A stretch of 64,000 bases of DNA from NCBI RefSeq assembly GCF_010731795.1, contig NZ_AP022591.1, forward strand, positions 3,844,001 through 3,908,000, given 5' to 3'. This document shows, in pieces, positions 18,887 to 27,606 of this stretch. The DNA comes from Mycolicibacterium celeriflavum. Its GTDB lineage: Bacteria > Actinomycetota > Actinomycetes > Mycobacteriales > Mycobacteriaceae. Positions within the stretch are counted from its first letter, which is position 1; every line of letters begins with the position of its first letter. The notes below the pieces were generated by a model. It saw only the letters and a program-made list of their open reading frames with translations, was not told the DNA's origin and made no database searches. Both the position numbers and the translations under genes were made by a program.

Positions 18887-19867
18887 ATGGCGGCGCGTCG
18901 ACACCTTGCTTCGGCGGCGATCTCGGCACTGCTTCTTGCGGGATGCGGTACACCGGCACCACCATCGGACCTCGCGGCCGTCGAACCCGTGGCCGGGTTT
19001 CCCGTCACCGTGACCAACTGCGGCATCACCACGACATATGAGCGTCCGCCGCGCCGTGCTGTCGCCCTCAATCAGCACGCGATCGAGACGATGTTGGCGC
19101 TCGGACTGGAGAAGTCCATGGTTGCGACCGCATTCCTGGACGACCGAATCCTGCCCGAGTACCAGGAGGCCTATGACTCGATATCGGTGATCGCCGAGGA
19201 GTACCCGTCGTTCGAGACGCTGCTCGCCACCGAGCCCGACTTCGTCTACGGAGGCTGGGCAAGTGCATTCGACGACAAGGAGGGGCGCGGCCGAGAGCGG
19301 CTGACCGAGGTGGGCATCGACACGCATCTCAACACCGAGAACTGCTCCCCCGGACCGATGACGATGTCCGCCGTGGACGACGAAATCCGAACGCTGGGAG
19401 GGATATTCGGCGTCAGTGAACGAGCCGAACAGGAGATCGAACGGCAGCGCCGCACCCTGCAGGACAGTCGGGATCGGATCCACGGCGCGGCGCCGGTTGA
19501 TGTCGCGGTCTATGACAGCGGCGAGACCACGGTGTTCACCTCCGGCGGGAAAGGTATCGGCAACCAGATCATCGAGTCGGCGGGCGGGCGGAACCTGTTC
19601 GCCGACGTACCGAAGGTGTGGGCTGACGTGTCGTTCGAACAGTTCGCCGAGCGGGCGCCTGAGGTGATCCTGATCTACGACTATGGCGACCAGTCGGTTG
19701 AGCAGAAGAAGAGGTTCTTGCGGGAGAACCCGGTGCTGCAGCGGGTGCCGGCGGTTCGGGACCAGCGCTTCGCGGTGCTGCCGCTGTCTTCCATCACGGC
19801 GGGCGTCCGTGTCGGGCACGCGGTGAAATCGCTTGCCGAACAGCTACACCCGGGACGAACCGGGTGA
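18887..19867 (+). CDS. Corrinoid ABC transporter substrate-binding lipoprotein (BtuF-like)
   Basis: A 326-residue cluster-A (FecB/BtuF type) binding protein on the outer face of the membrane, anchored through Cys20 of the lipobox LLLAGC. Two lobes joined by a long helix are typical; conserved features include LVALN-type strand RRAVALNQHAIETMLALG and the GGRNLFADVPKVWADVSFEQFAERAPEV region (residues about 230-260). Sequence alone cannot separate siderophore from B12 binders, but the cobalamin riboswitch upstream favours corrinoids. It overlaps the permease gene by 4 bases (GTGA). Confidence 0.85.
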   Translation: MAARRHLASAAISALLLAGCGTPAPPSDLAAVEPVAGFPVTVTNCGITTTYERPPRRAVALNQHAIETMLALGLEKSMVATAFLDDRILPEYQEAYDSISVIAEEYPSFETLLATEPDFVYGGWASAFDDKEGRGRERLTEVGIDTHLNTENCSPGPMTMSAVDDEIRTLGGIFGVSERAEQEIERQRRTLQDSRDRIHGAAPVDVAVYDSGETTVFTSGGKGIGNQIIESAGGRNLFADVPKVWADVSFEQFAERAPEVILIYDYGDQSVEQKKRFLRENPVLQRVPAVRDQRFAVLPLSSITAGVRVGHAVKSLAEQLHPGRTG

Positions 19868-20934
19868 CGTCGGCCATCCTGGACCGACCGGCCTGCGCTG
19901 CACCGCCGGTTCACGGCCGCCTTTCATACAGCCTCGCGCTCACGCTGCTCGTGGTGTTGCTGTTGGTGTGCACGACCGCAGGGGTCACCATCGGTTCGGT
20001 GGCGATTCCTCCCGGGCAGGTGTGGCAAATTCTGCTGCACGAACTCAACCCGGTGTTGTGGGACGCGACATGGCCGCCGACGCGTGCCTCGATCGTGCTC
20101 GACGCGCGGCTGCCGAGGGTCGTGCTGGCAGCCGTGGTCGGCGCGGGCCTGGCGGCGTGTGGGATGACGTTGCAGGCGGTGGTGCGCAATCCACTGGCAG
20201 ACCCGATGCTGCTCGGTATCTCGTCGGGCGCTTCGGTGGGTGCGGTCTCGGTGCTGGTGGCCGGCGTCGGGGCCGGCCTGATGGTGCTACCGGCGGCCGC
20301 GTTCGTGGGAGCGCTGATTGCACTGGTCGCCGTCTACTTCCTCGCGCAGACGGGCGGTCGGATGACGACGATCCGATTGATACTCGCCGGGGTCGCGGTC
20401 GCCGAGATACTTTCGGCCGCCTCGAGCCTGCTGATCGTCACCTCCGATGACCCGCACAAGGCCCAGTCCGCGGTGCGTTGGATGCTCGGCGGCCTGGGTG
20501 GGGCGACCTGGTCGATGGTGTGGATACCGGCAATCGTGGTGGCAATCGGTGTGGCGGCGCTGTTGGCGGTGACCCGGTCGTTGAACCTGCTGTACAGCGG
20601 CGAAGAGGCCGCGACCGCACTGGGTTTGGATGTGCATCGGTTCCGCGCAGCGATGTTCGTCGTGGTCGCGTTGATGGTGGGCGCGATGGTCGCGGTCAGC
20701 GGTGCGATCGGCTTCGTCGGCTTGATCATGCCGCACATCGTGCGCATGATCGTCGGCGCCGACCACCGTCGCGCATTGCCCGCGGTCGCGCTGCTCGGCG
20801 CCTCGTTTCTCATCGTGTGCGACATCGCCGCGCGCACGGTCGCCGCGCCCGAGGAGTTGCCGGTCGGAATACTCACCGCGCTCGTCGGCGGCCCGTACTT
20901 CCTGTGGTTGATGCGACGTAAGGCGCCGGCATGA
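19864..20934 (+). CDS. FecCD/BtuC-type ABC transporter permease
   Basis: A 356-residue permease with about ten membrane segments, of the type shared by vitamin B12 and ferric-siderophore importers. The family signatures LDARLPRVVLAAVVGAGLAACG with VVRNPLADPMLLGISSG, and SGAIGFVGLIMPHIVR near the coupling helix, are present. It begins at GTG 19864 inside the end of the binding protein gene and its stop overlaps the ATPase start (ATGA). With the upstream riboswitch it is inferred to import cobalamin or cobinamide. Known mycobacterial B12 uptake uses BacA instead, so this is a second route. Confidence 0.87.
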   Translation: MTSAILDRPACAAPPVHGRLSYSLALTLLVVLLLVCTTAGVTIGSVAIPPGQVWQILLHELNPVLWDATWPPTRASIVLDARLPRVVLAAVVGAGLAACGMTLQAVVRNPLADPMLLGISSGASVGAVSVLVAGVGAGLMVLPAAAFVGALIALVAVYFLAQTGGRMTTIRLILAGVAVAEILSAASSLLIVTSDDPHKAQSAVRWMLGGLGGATWSMVWIPAIVVAIGVAALLAVTRSLNLLYSGEEAATALGLDVHRFRAAMFVVVALMVGAMVAVSGAIGFVGLIMPHIVRMIVGADHRRALPAVALLGASFLIVCDIAARTVAAPEELPVGILTALVGGPYFLWLMRRKAPA

Positions 20935-21713
20935 CCGGCCGAATTAACATCGACGACGTCACCGTGTCAGCGGGACGTAAGACCTTGATCCGCAACGTGT
21001 CCCTGCATGCAGGCCGCGGCGAGATGGTGGGCGTCGTCGGGCCGAACGGTGCCGGCAAGACCACGCTGCTGCGCACCCTCTACCGTGCCCAGCGACCGAC
21101 GTCGGGCCGTGTGTTGATCGACGGCGACGACGTCTGGCGGATGTCCGCCAAGCGAGCGGCACGGCGGTTGGCGGCGGTACTGCAGGACACCCCGGGCGAT
21201 TTCGAGCTCACCGTGTTCGACGTCGTCGCCATGGGGCGTTCGCCGTACAAGCGCGCGTTCGAGGGCGACAACGTCGACGACAGAGGGATCATCGCCGAAG
21301 CGCTTGACGCCGTGGACATATCGGCGTTGGCCCACCAGCCGTTCGACCGCGTCTCGGGCGGACAGAAGCAACGTGTGTTGATCGCACGGGCGCTGGCACA
21401 ACGCACCGACACGATCGTGCTGGACGAGCCGACCAACCATCTCGACCTGCGCCACCAGCATGATGCGTTGCACCTCTTACGGACGACAGGCGCCACCGTC
21501 GTCGCCGCGCTGCACGATCTCAATCTCGCTGCGGCATACTGCGACCGAATCTGTGTGCTGGATTGTGGCAGTGTCGTCGCGACCGGCACTCCCGCCGAGG
21601 TGCTGACGGTCGAACTGCTGGCGCAGGTCTACGGCGTCGACGCCCGGGTCGACATCGATGAGCACACCAACCTGTTGCGGGTAGCCGTGGCGCCAAAGGG
21701 GCAGAACCGGTGA
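20931..21713 (+). CDS. ABC transporter ATPase (BtuD/FecE-like)
   Basis: A 260-residue ATPase that powers the importer from the cytosolic face. Walker A GPNGAGKTT (residues about 39-47), Q-loop in AVLQDTPGD, ABC signature VSGGQKQRV, Walker B TIVLDEPTNHLD and the H-loop in VAALHDLN are all present. The ATG at 20931 overlaps the permease stop and its own stop overlaps the reductase gene (GTGA), so all four operon genes are translationally linked. Confidence 0.9.
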   Translation: MTGRINIDDVTVSAGRKTLIRNVSLHAGRGEMVGVVGPNGAGKTTLLRTLYRAQRPTSGRVLIDGDDVWRMSAKRAARRLAAVLQDTPGDFELTVFDVVAMGRSPYKRAFEGDNVDDRGIIAEALDAVDISALAHQPFDRVSGGQKQRVLIARALAQRTDTIVLDEPTNHLDLRHQHDALHLLRTTGATVVAALHDLNLAAAYCDRICVLDCGSVVATGTPAEVLTVELLAQVYGVDARVDIDEHTNLLRVAVAPKGQNR

Positions 21714-22369
21714 GGATCAGCACGGAGCTCGCGGAGATCGCGCGGCACGGCGGGTTCTTCACGATCGTCGTCGGCGGTGACGATCGAGGCTGGCGTGCGG
21801 TCGAGGAGTGTTACGCCGACGGTTACGCCGATCTGATCGAGGCGACGACCCGCAGGTACCGCACGGCCGACCGTCGCGTCAGCGCGTCGCTTGTCCAGAT
21901 GAGCCACGCGTCGCGGTTGTGGTCGCCCGTACTCGCATGCGCTGTCGCGCACGGCGTGCTACCGGATCTCACCGGCTTGCAGCGCGCCGATGACAGCGCG
22001 GCACTGAGAATCCCTGTGCCCGAGGGCTCGCGGCTCGACGGGGATCTGCCGAACACGCTCTACCGCATCGTCGTCGAAGAACACTTGGAGCGGCTCGCCG
22101 ACGGGCTGCCTGTCAAGGTCGCGCCGCGACTGCTCTACGGCAACATCGCGTCTGCGTTGGTCGCCGCGACGCGTGCACTGTATTCCGTCCGGCCGCAGCT
22201 CCGTGGGGAGGCCACCCGGCTGGCTCGGTCGTTGTTGGAGACGGGACGGCTGGCGGGATCCGGGACCGTCAAACACAACTTGGCTTTTCGCCGCCGCAGC
22301 TGCTGCCTGTACTACCGCGTCGCCGACGGGTCGAAATGTTCGGATTGTGCGCTGCGACGACTCAGCTGA
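21710..22369 (+). CDS. FhuF-like [2Fe-2S] reductase in the riboswitch operon
   Basis: A 219-residue protein whose C-terminal motif CC-X10-C-X2-C (SCCLYYRVADGSKCSDC, residues about 196-212) is the [2Fe-2S] binding signature of FhuF ferric-siderophore reductases. The N-terminal part is helical with no membrane segment. In classical settings FhuF reduces imported ferric hydroxamates. Here it is the last gene of an operon led by a cobalamin riboswitch, which raises the possibility that it reduces Co(III) corrinoids after import. The two ideas cannot be separated from sequence. The 3' end overlaps pxpA by 8 bases, convergent. Confidence 0.8.
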   Translation: MRISTELAEIARHGGFFTIVVGGDDRGWRAVEECYADGYADLIEATTRRYRTADRRVSASLVQMSHASRLWSPVLACAVAHGVLPDLTGLQRADDSAALRIPVPEGSRLDGDLPNTLYRIVVEEHLERLADGLPVKVAPRLLYGNIASALVAATRALYSVRPQLRGEATRLARSLLETGRLAGSGTVKHNLAFRRRSCCLYYRVADGSKCSDCALRRLS

Positions 22370-23120
22370 AGGGACCGATCTGGACGCCTTCGGCCAGCAG
22401 CCGTTCCCGCACAGCTGTCGCGATCTGCACGGCACCCGGCGAATCACCGTGCACACAAATAGATTCGACCGATATCGGGATGGTCGACCCGTCAACGGCG
22501 GCGACCCTGCCCGCGCTGACCATCGACGCGACCCGGTCGGCGATCTCCGCCGTGTCGTGCAGGACCGCGTTGCGCTCACGCCGCGACACCAGTTGGCCAT
22601 CCGGGCGATAGGACCGGTCGGCGAAGGCCTCGGGCACTGTCTGCAGCCCGAGTTGTTCGGCTTCGCCGAAGAACGCCGATCCCGCTAGCCCGAGAACCGG
22701 CAGCGACGCGTCGACGGCGTGCACCGCCTCGGCGACCGCATGCGCCTGGTCCCGATCGGTGACGATCGTGTTGTACAGCGCCCCATGGGGTTTGATGTAG
22801 CTGACGGTTGATCCGGCAACTTCGGCAAGCGCTTGCAGTGCTCCGATCTGGTAGATCACCTCGGCCGTCAACTCCTCGGGCGGCACGTCGATGAAGCGGC
22901 GGCCGAACCCAGCGAGGTCTCGATAGCTCACCTGCGCGCCGATGCGCACGCCGCGTTCGGCCGCCGCACGGCACGTCCTCAGCAGCAGCGCCGGGTCGCC
23001 GGCATGGAAGCCACACGCCACGTTGGCGCTGGTGACGACGTCGAGCATGGCCTCGTCGTCCCCGAGTCGCCACACCCCGAAGCCCTCGCCGAGGTCTGCG
23101 TTGAGATCCACGGTAGTCAT
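22362..23120 (-). CDS. pxpA: PxpA, 5-oxoprolinase subunit A (LamB/YcsF family)
   Basis: A 252-residue protein of the LamB/YcsF family. With PxpB and PxpC it opens 5-oxoproline to glutamate using ATP. Family motifs are clear: VDLNADLGEGFG at the start, SANVACGFHAGDP near residue 40, YIKPHGALYN, and ESICVHGDSPGA near the C-terminus. The ATG at 23120 overlaps the bluB stop (ATGA). No pxpB or pxpC genes are in the window, so the partner subunits must be elsewhere or the protein acts in another way. Confidence 0.88.
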   Translation of the reverse strand: MTTVDLNADLGEGFGVWRLGDDEAMLDVVTSANVACGFHAGDPALLLRTCRAAAERGVRIGAQVSYRDLAGFGRRFIDVPPEELTAEVIYQIGALQALAEVAGSTVSYIKPHGALYNTIVTDRDQAHAVAEAVHAVDASLPVLGLAGSAFFGEAEQLGLQTVPEAFADRSYRPDGQLVSRRERNAVLHDTAEIADRVASMVSAGRVAAVDGSTIPISVESICVHGDSPGAVQIATAVRERLLAEGVQIGPFS

Positions 23121-23782
23121 GATGGGGTCCCCACCGTTGACGGCCAACGGTTTTCGGAGACGAACTCCGCGAGCGGGCGACCCGACGTCCACTCGTCGAT
23201 CTCCAACTGCGGCCGGTCGGGGAATTCGGGTACCGGACCCAGGCACAGCACGGCCACGGGCTCGGCGCCATCGGGCATGTCGAGCAACGCCGCGAGTTCA
23301 CGCGGTTCGAAGATCGACACCCAACCCATGCCGAGGCCTTCGGCGCGGGCGGCCAGCCAGAGATTCTGGATCGCGCACGACGCCGATGCCAGGTCCATCT
23401 GCGGCAGCGTGCGCCGGCCGAACACGTGTTGCTCTCTGGCGTCACCAAGCGCCACCACCAACAATTCGGCGCATTCGAGAATTCCTTCGACCTTGAGGGT
23501 CAGGAACTCGGCACCGCGAGCCCCCAACGCCTCGGCGGTCCGCAGCCGCTCCTGGTCGACCAGGTCGTGAATGCGACGCCGAAGGTCTGCGTCAGTGATC
23601 CGTATGAACCGCCACGGCTGCATCAGGCCCACACTCGGGGCGGTGTGCGCCGCCTCCAGCAGCCGTGCCAGTACATCCTTCGAAACCACCGCGTCCGGGA
23701 CGAACCGGCGCATGTCGCGGCGCTCGGCGATGGCCCGGTAGACCGCCCGGCGCTCGGGCCCGCTGAACGCATGCTCGCTCAC
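23117..23782 (-). CDS. bluB: BluB, 5,6-dimethylbenzimidazole synthase
   Basis: A 221-residue flavoenzyme of the nitroreductase fold that breaks down FMNH2 with O2 to make 5,6-dimethylbenzimidazole, the lower ligand of vitamin B12. BluB features are visible: RRDMRRFVPD near residue 25, PSVGLMQPWRFIRI near 50-63, and GMGWVSIFEP near 150. GTG at 23782 gives a normal family length. It is 5' of pxpA with a 4-base overlap. Located next to a riboswitch-controlled corrinoid importer, it could supply the lower ligand for cobinamide salvage as well as de novo synthesis. Confidence 0.87.
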   Translation of the reverse strand: MSEHAFSGPERRAVYRAIAERRDMRRFVPDAVVSKDVLARLLEAAHTAPSVGLMQPWRFIRITDADLRRRIHDLVDQERLRTAEALGARGAEFLTLKVEGILECAELLVVALGDAREQHVFGRRTLPQMDLASASCAIQNLWLAARAEGLGMGWVSIFEPRELAALLDMPDGAEPVAVLCLGPVPEFPDRPQLEIDEWTSGRPLAEFVSENRWPSTVGTPS

Positions 23783-23851
23783 GCCGATCAGCGTAGGCCT
23801 CCGCGGCAGCCGAACGCGTCTGGCGAGCTTCGGCCCGGCGGGCACGAACTA

Positions 23852-23872
23852 TTGGAAACGGTTATCGTTATC
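23852..23872. promoter_or_regulatory. Candidate Zur box before znuA
   Basis: The AT-rich segment between bluB and znuA contains GGAAACG-GTTAT-CGTTATC, an imperfect inverted repeat (core AACG/CGTT), ending a few bases before the znuA GTG. Its position before a zinc importer fits a Zur operator. The pairing is 5 of 7 per arm, so it is weaker than the site at 18330. Confidence 0.5.
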
Positions 23873-23875
23873 GTC

Positions 23876-24838
23876 GTGTTCACTGGAAAGAGATCCGCGG
23901 TCCGCGCCCTCGCCGGCCTGCTCCTTGCCGCGCCATTCGGGCTGGTCGGATGTGCGCAGGGCGCTGAGCAGGCGGAGCCGACGTCCGCCGAGGCCTGCCC
24001 GGCCACCCCGGTGGACGTCGTGGTCAGCGTCGACCAATGGGGCGATATCGTCTCCGACCTCGGCGGCGACTGTGCCCGCGTCACCACGGTGCTGGCCAGC
24101 TCGGGGGTCAATCCGCACGATTTCGAACCGGCGCCCTCGGATGCAGCCGAGTTCCAGGAGGCCCAACTCGTGGTTCTCAACGGCGGCCACTACGACGAGT
24201 GGGCGGCCAAGCTCGCGGCCAGCTCGGCGCCTGATGCGCCGGTCGTCGATGCACTGGCCGTCGGCGGCGCCATCCCCGACCACGAGGGCGAGACCCACGA
24301 CCACGAAGTGAACCCCCACGCCTGGTACAACCCCGCGACGGTGACGGCGGTCGCGGACGCGGTCAGCGCGCGACTGCGCGAGCTTGAGCCCGGCGCCGCG
24401 GGTTATTTCGACGAGCGTCGCGCCGCGTTCAGCGAGACCCTCAGGCCGTACGATGAGCGCATCGACTTCATCAGGGCCGGTGCCTCCGGCAAGTCCTATG
24501 CGGCGACCGAGACCGTGTTTGACGACATGGGCGCCGCGCTCGGCTTGGTCAACCGCACTCCTCGCGGGTACCAGGTCTCCTCGGCCAACGAATCCGAACC
24601 GTCGCCCGCGGATCTCGACGTCTTCCTGCAACTGCTGGCCGATCGCGGCGTCGACGTGCTGATCTACAACGTGCAGACGGAAGGGGCTGTCCCACAACAG
24701 CTTCGAGCCGCCGCAGAGGGGGCGGGAGTCCCGGTTGTCGACATCACCGAGACCGTGCCGCCGGATACCGACTCGTTTGCGAGCTGGCAGGTGAATCAGT
24801 TGGCCGAACTCGGCGAGGCGCTCGGTGTCCGAGGCTGA
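23876..24838 (+). CDS. znuA: ZnuA-like zinc ABC transporter binding lipoprotein
   Basis: A 320-residue cluster-A-I metal-binding lipoprotein (lipobox FGLVGC near residue 26). Metal-site features: His in VNPHDFEPAPSD, a short His/Asp/Glu-rich loop (DHEGETHDHEVNPHAWYNP, about 135-155) typical of zinc binders, and C-terminal lobe residues in NVQTEGAVPQQ. The GTG at 23876 gives a normal signal peptide; no ribosome site is visible and the candidate Zur box abuts it, so the mRNA may be leaderless. It overlaps znuC by 14 bases. Confidence 0.88.
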   Translation: MFTGKRSAVRALAGLLLAAPFGLVGCAQGAEQAEPTSAEACPATPVDVVVSVDQWGDIVSDLGGDCARVTTVLASSGVNPHDFEPAPSDAAEFQEAQLVVLNGGHYDEWAAKLAASSAPDAPVVDALAVGGAIPDHEGETHDHEVNPHAWYNPATVTAVADAVSARLRELEPGAAGYFDERRAAFSETLRPYDERIDFIRAGASGKSYAATETVFDDMGAALGLVNRTPRGYQVSSANESEPSPADLDVFLQLLADRGVDVLIYNVQTEGAVPQQLRAAAEGAGVPVVDITETVPPDTDSFASWQVNQLAELGEALGVRG

Positions 24839-25601
24839 TGCCGGGGTTGCGCTGGCCTTCGACGACGTCAGTGCGGCGCGCGGCGGGCGACTGATCTGGT
24901 CGGAAGCGACGTTCGAGGTGCCTGCGGGCGGCATCGTCGCCGTCATCGGATCCAACGGCGCTGGAAAGACCACGCTGCTGCAGATCGTGCTCGGACTGCT
25001 TCCGCCGGCGTCGGGACATGTCCGTGTCTTCGGCGAACTGGCCGGCGCGCTGAACAAGGCCATCGGCTATGTCCCGCAGAACTATGCGTCGGCCTCCGGT
25101 GAGGCGATCCGGGCACGCGATGCCGTGATGCTCGGTCTGACGGGGCACCGGTGGGGATTCGGCCGCCCCAGCCGCGACGACAACCGTCGCGTCGACGAGG
25201 TGCTCGCCGCCGTCGACGCCACTGCGGTGGCGAACAAGCGACTGTCCCAACTGTCTGGCGGACAACGCCAGCGGGTCGCGTTGGCCGAAGCGCTCGTCTC
25301 CAAACCCCGGATGCTGATCCTCGACGAGCCGTTGGCCGCGCTCGACCTGCGCAGCCAACGCGAGATCGTCGCCGTCCTCGAGCGGGTGAACACGAAGTTC
25401 GGCGTCACCATCCTGGTCGTCGCACACGACCTCAACCCGCTTCTGGGCGTCCTGACCAGTGCCATCTACCTGCTCGACGGGCATGCCCACTTCGACACCC
25501 TCGACGGCGTCGTCGACGAGACACTGCTGAGCCACCTCTACGGCACCCGGGTGCAAGTCGTGCACACCCCGCAGGGCGAGCTGTACACGCGGAGAACATG
25601 A
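24825..25601 (+). CDS. znuC: ZnuC-like zinc ABC transporter ATPase
   Basis: A 258-residue ATPase with Walker A GSNGAGKTT (near residue 44), Q-loop YVPQNYAS, signature LSGGQRQRV, Walker B MLILDEPLAALD and H-loop VVAHDLNP. It energises metal import from the cytosolic side. GTG at 24825 lies within the 3' end of znuA, and its stop overlaps the znuB ATG (ATGA), so all three genes form one tight operon. Confidence 0.9.
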   Translation: MSEADAGVALAFDDVSAARGGRLIWSEATFEVPAGGIVAVIGSNGAGKTTLLQIVLGLLPPASGHVRVFGELAGALNKAIGYVPQNYASASGEAIRARDAVMLGLTGHRWGFGRPSRDDNRRVDEVLAAVDATAVANKRLSQLSGGQRQRVALAEALVSKPRMLILDEPLAALDLRSQREIVAVLERVNTKFGVTILVVAHDLNPLLGVLTSAIYLLDGHAHFDTLDGVVDETLLSHLYGTRVQVVHTPQGELYTRRT

Positions 25602-26467
25602 TGAACACGACCATCGTCGCGCTGGGCTACCAGGAGAATTGGTGGCACATCATCACGTCGGAGTTCATGCGCAATGCGCTGATCGGCGGCACGATCGTCG
25701 CGCTCGCCGCCGGGCTCATCGGGTACTTCGTGGTCGTGCGCAACACCGCGTTCGCCGCGCACGCGCTCGCCCACATCGGACTGCCCGGCGCAACGGGCGC
25801 GGTCCTGGTCGGCGTTCCGGTGGCGGTGGGGCTGGGCGCTTTCTGTATCGGCGGTGCGCTGGTCATCGGTGCGCTCGGACGACGGGCCGCCGACCGCGAG
25901 GTCGCGACCGGCACCGTGCTGGCCATGGCAACGGGTCTCGGGTTGTTCTTCAACTCGATGGCGACCAGGAGTTCGAGCACCATGACCAACGTCCTGTTCG
26001 GCAACCTGCTGGCGATTTCCGGCCAACAGATCGCGATGTTCGCGGTGCTGCTGGTCGTGCTGGCGCTGTGCATCGCGATGATCTACCGGCCGCTGCTGTT
26101 CACTTCCGTCAACGCCCAAGTGGCCGACGCGAAAGGAGTGCCGGTGCGCGCCTTGTCGGTGGCGTTCATGGCGCTTCTCGGCCTCGCGGTGACGATGGCG
26201 GTGCAGGCGGTCGGCACGCTGCTGCTGTTCGCGCTCGTGGTCACCCCCGCTGCCGCGGCGATCATGCTGACGCCACGGCCGGGCGGCGCGATCGCGCTGG
26301 CCACCGGGTTCAGCCTGGCCTCGGTGTGGGCCGGGCTCGGCCTGTCGGCGATGTTCAATGCGCCACCGAGCTTCGTGATCGTCACGGTCGCCTGCAGCGT
26401 GTGGGCGCTGGTGTGGGCAGCGCAGCGTGGCCTGCGACAAACCGCCGACCGCGTGCTGGTCACCTGA
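25598..26467 (+). CDS. znuB: ZnuB-like zinc ABC transporter permease
   Basis: A 289-residue ABC-3 family permease with eight or so membrane segments. Family markers are FVVVRNTAFAAHALAHIGLPGA, the coupling region LFGNLLAISGQQI, and VQAVGTLLLFALVVTPAAAA. It starts at ATG 25598 overlapping znuC; a second ATG follows directly. With ZnuA and ZnuC it imports zinc (or, less likely, manganese). Confidence 0.9.
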   Translation: MMNTTIVALGYQENWWHIITSEFMRNALIGGTIVALAAGLIGYFVVVRNTAFAAHALAHIGLPGATGAVLVGVPVAVGLGAFCIGGALVIGALGRRAADREVATGTVLAMATGLGLFFNSMATRSSSTMTNVLFGNLLAISGQQIAMFAVLLVVLALCIAMIYRPLLFTSVNAQVADAKGVPVRALSVAFMALLGLAVTMAVQAVGTLLLFALVVTPAAAAIMLTPRPGGAIALATGFSLASVWAGLGLSAMFNAPPSFVIVTVACSVWALVWAAQRGLRQTADRVLVT

Positions 26468-26505
26468 GCGGGAGCGGGAAACTCCTTCGGCTACTCTCCG
26501 GGAGC

Positions 26506-27606
26506 ATGCCCAGGAGTCCGACGCCCAGACGGCGTGCCACCCTGGCTTCCCTGGCGGCGGAACTCAAGGTTTCCCGCACCACGATCTCCAACGCCTACAA
26601 CCGGCCTGATCAACTGTCGGCGGACCTTCGTGAGCGGGTGCTCGCCACGGCGAAGCGGCTGGGCTACCCCGGTCCGGATCCGGTGGCGCGGTCGCTGCGC
26701 ACCCGGAGGGCGGGTGCGGTCGGGCTGATGATCACCGAACCGCTCAACTACTCGTTCAGCGACCCGGCCGCGCTCGATTTCGTTGCCGGCCTGGCCGAGT
26801 CCTGTGAAGCGGCCGGGCAGGGACTGCTGCTGGTGGCGATCGGCCCCAACCGCAGCGTCAGCGACGGCACGGCCGCGGTACTGGCCGCGGGGGTGGACGG
26901 TTTCGTGGTGTACTCGGCGTCCGACGATGACCCGTATCTCGCGGCGGTCCAGCAGCGCCATCTTCCGATGGTGGTCGTCGACCAACCCAAGGACGTACCG
27001 GGGGCCTTGCATGTGTGCATCGACGACCGTGCCGGGATGCGCCAGCTCGCCGAACACGTTCTGCAGCTTGGACATCGGGAAATCGGCCTGTTGACCATGC
27101 GGCTGGGCCGCGACCGGCCACGCAGCGGGCCGGGACCGACCCTCGCCGACCCAGACCGACTGCAGACACCGCACTTCCACGTACAGCGGGAGCGAATCGC
27201 AGGTGTGCGGGATGCGATGACCGCGGCCGGCCTCGACCCGCAATCGCTGACCGTGGTGGAAAGCTATGAGCACCTTCGGACTTCGGGCGGTGCGGCAGCA
27301 GAGGTCGCGCTCGACGCCAACCCGCGACTGACCGCCTTGATGTGCACCGCCGATGTGCTGGCGCTCTCGGCGATGGACCATCTGCGGGCCCGGGGGATAT
27401 ACGTGCCGGGCCAGATGACGGTCACCGGCTTCGACGGAGTTCCCGAGGCGTTGCGGCGTGGCCTCGCCACCGTCGCGCAGCCCAGCCTCGAAAAAGGCCG
27501 TCGGGCAGGACGATTGCTGCATCACCCGCCCCGCAGCGGGCTGCCTGTGGTCGAGGTGCTCGACACCGAGGTCATCCGCGGCCGCACCGCGGGTCCTCCC
27601 GCCTAG
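26506..27606 (+). CDS. LacI-family transcriptional regulator (Rv3575c-like)
   Basis: A 366-residue regulator with an N-terminal LacI helix-turn-helix (TLASLAAELKVSRTTISNAYNRPDQLS, residues about 9-34) and hinge RLGYPGPDPVARSLRTRRAGAVGLM, then a periplasmic-binding-protein-like effector domain. Highly similar to M. tuberculosis Rv3575c. The effector and targets are unknown. The ATG at 26506 has GGGAG a few bases upstream. The stop overlaps the convergent kinase-like gene by 4 bases. It is 38 bases after znuB on the same strand, but a zinc role is not implied. Confidence 0.9.
   Translation: MPRSPTPRRRATLASLAAELKVSRTTISNAYNRPDQLSADLRERVLATAKRLGYPGPDPVARSLRTRRAGAVGLMITEPLNYSFSDPAALDFVAGLAESCEAAGQGLLLVAIGPNRSVSDGTAAVLAAGVDGFVVYSASDDDPYLAAVQQRHLPMVVVDQPKDVPGALHVCIDDRAGMRQLAEHVLQLGHREIGLLTMRLGRDRPRSGPGPTLADPDRLQTPHFHVQRERIAGVRDAMTAAGLDPQSLTVVESYEHLRTSGGAAAEVALDANPRLTALMCTADVLALSAMDHLRARGIYVPGQMTVTGFDGVPEALRRGLATVAQPSLEKGRRAGRLLHHPPRSGLPVVEVLDTEVIRGRTAGPPA

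Noticed and set aside
23852..23872. IdeR/DtxR iron box before znuA
   Set aside because: The segment lacks the TTAGG..CCTAA arms of IdeR sites; a Zur-type reading fits better.
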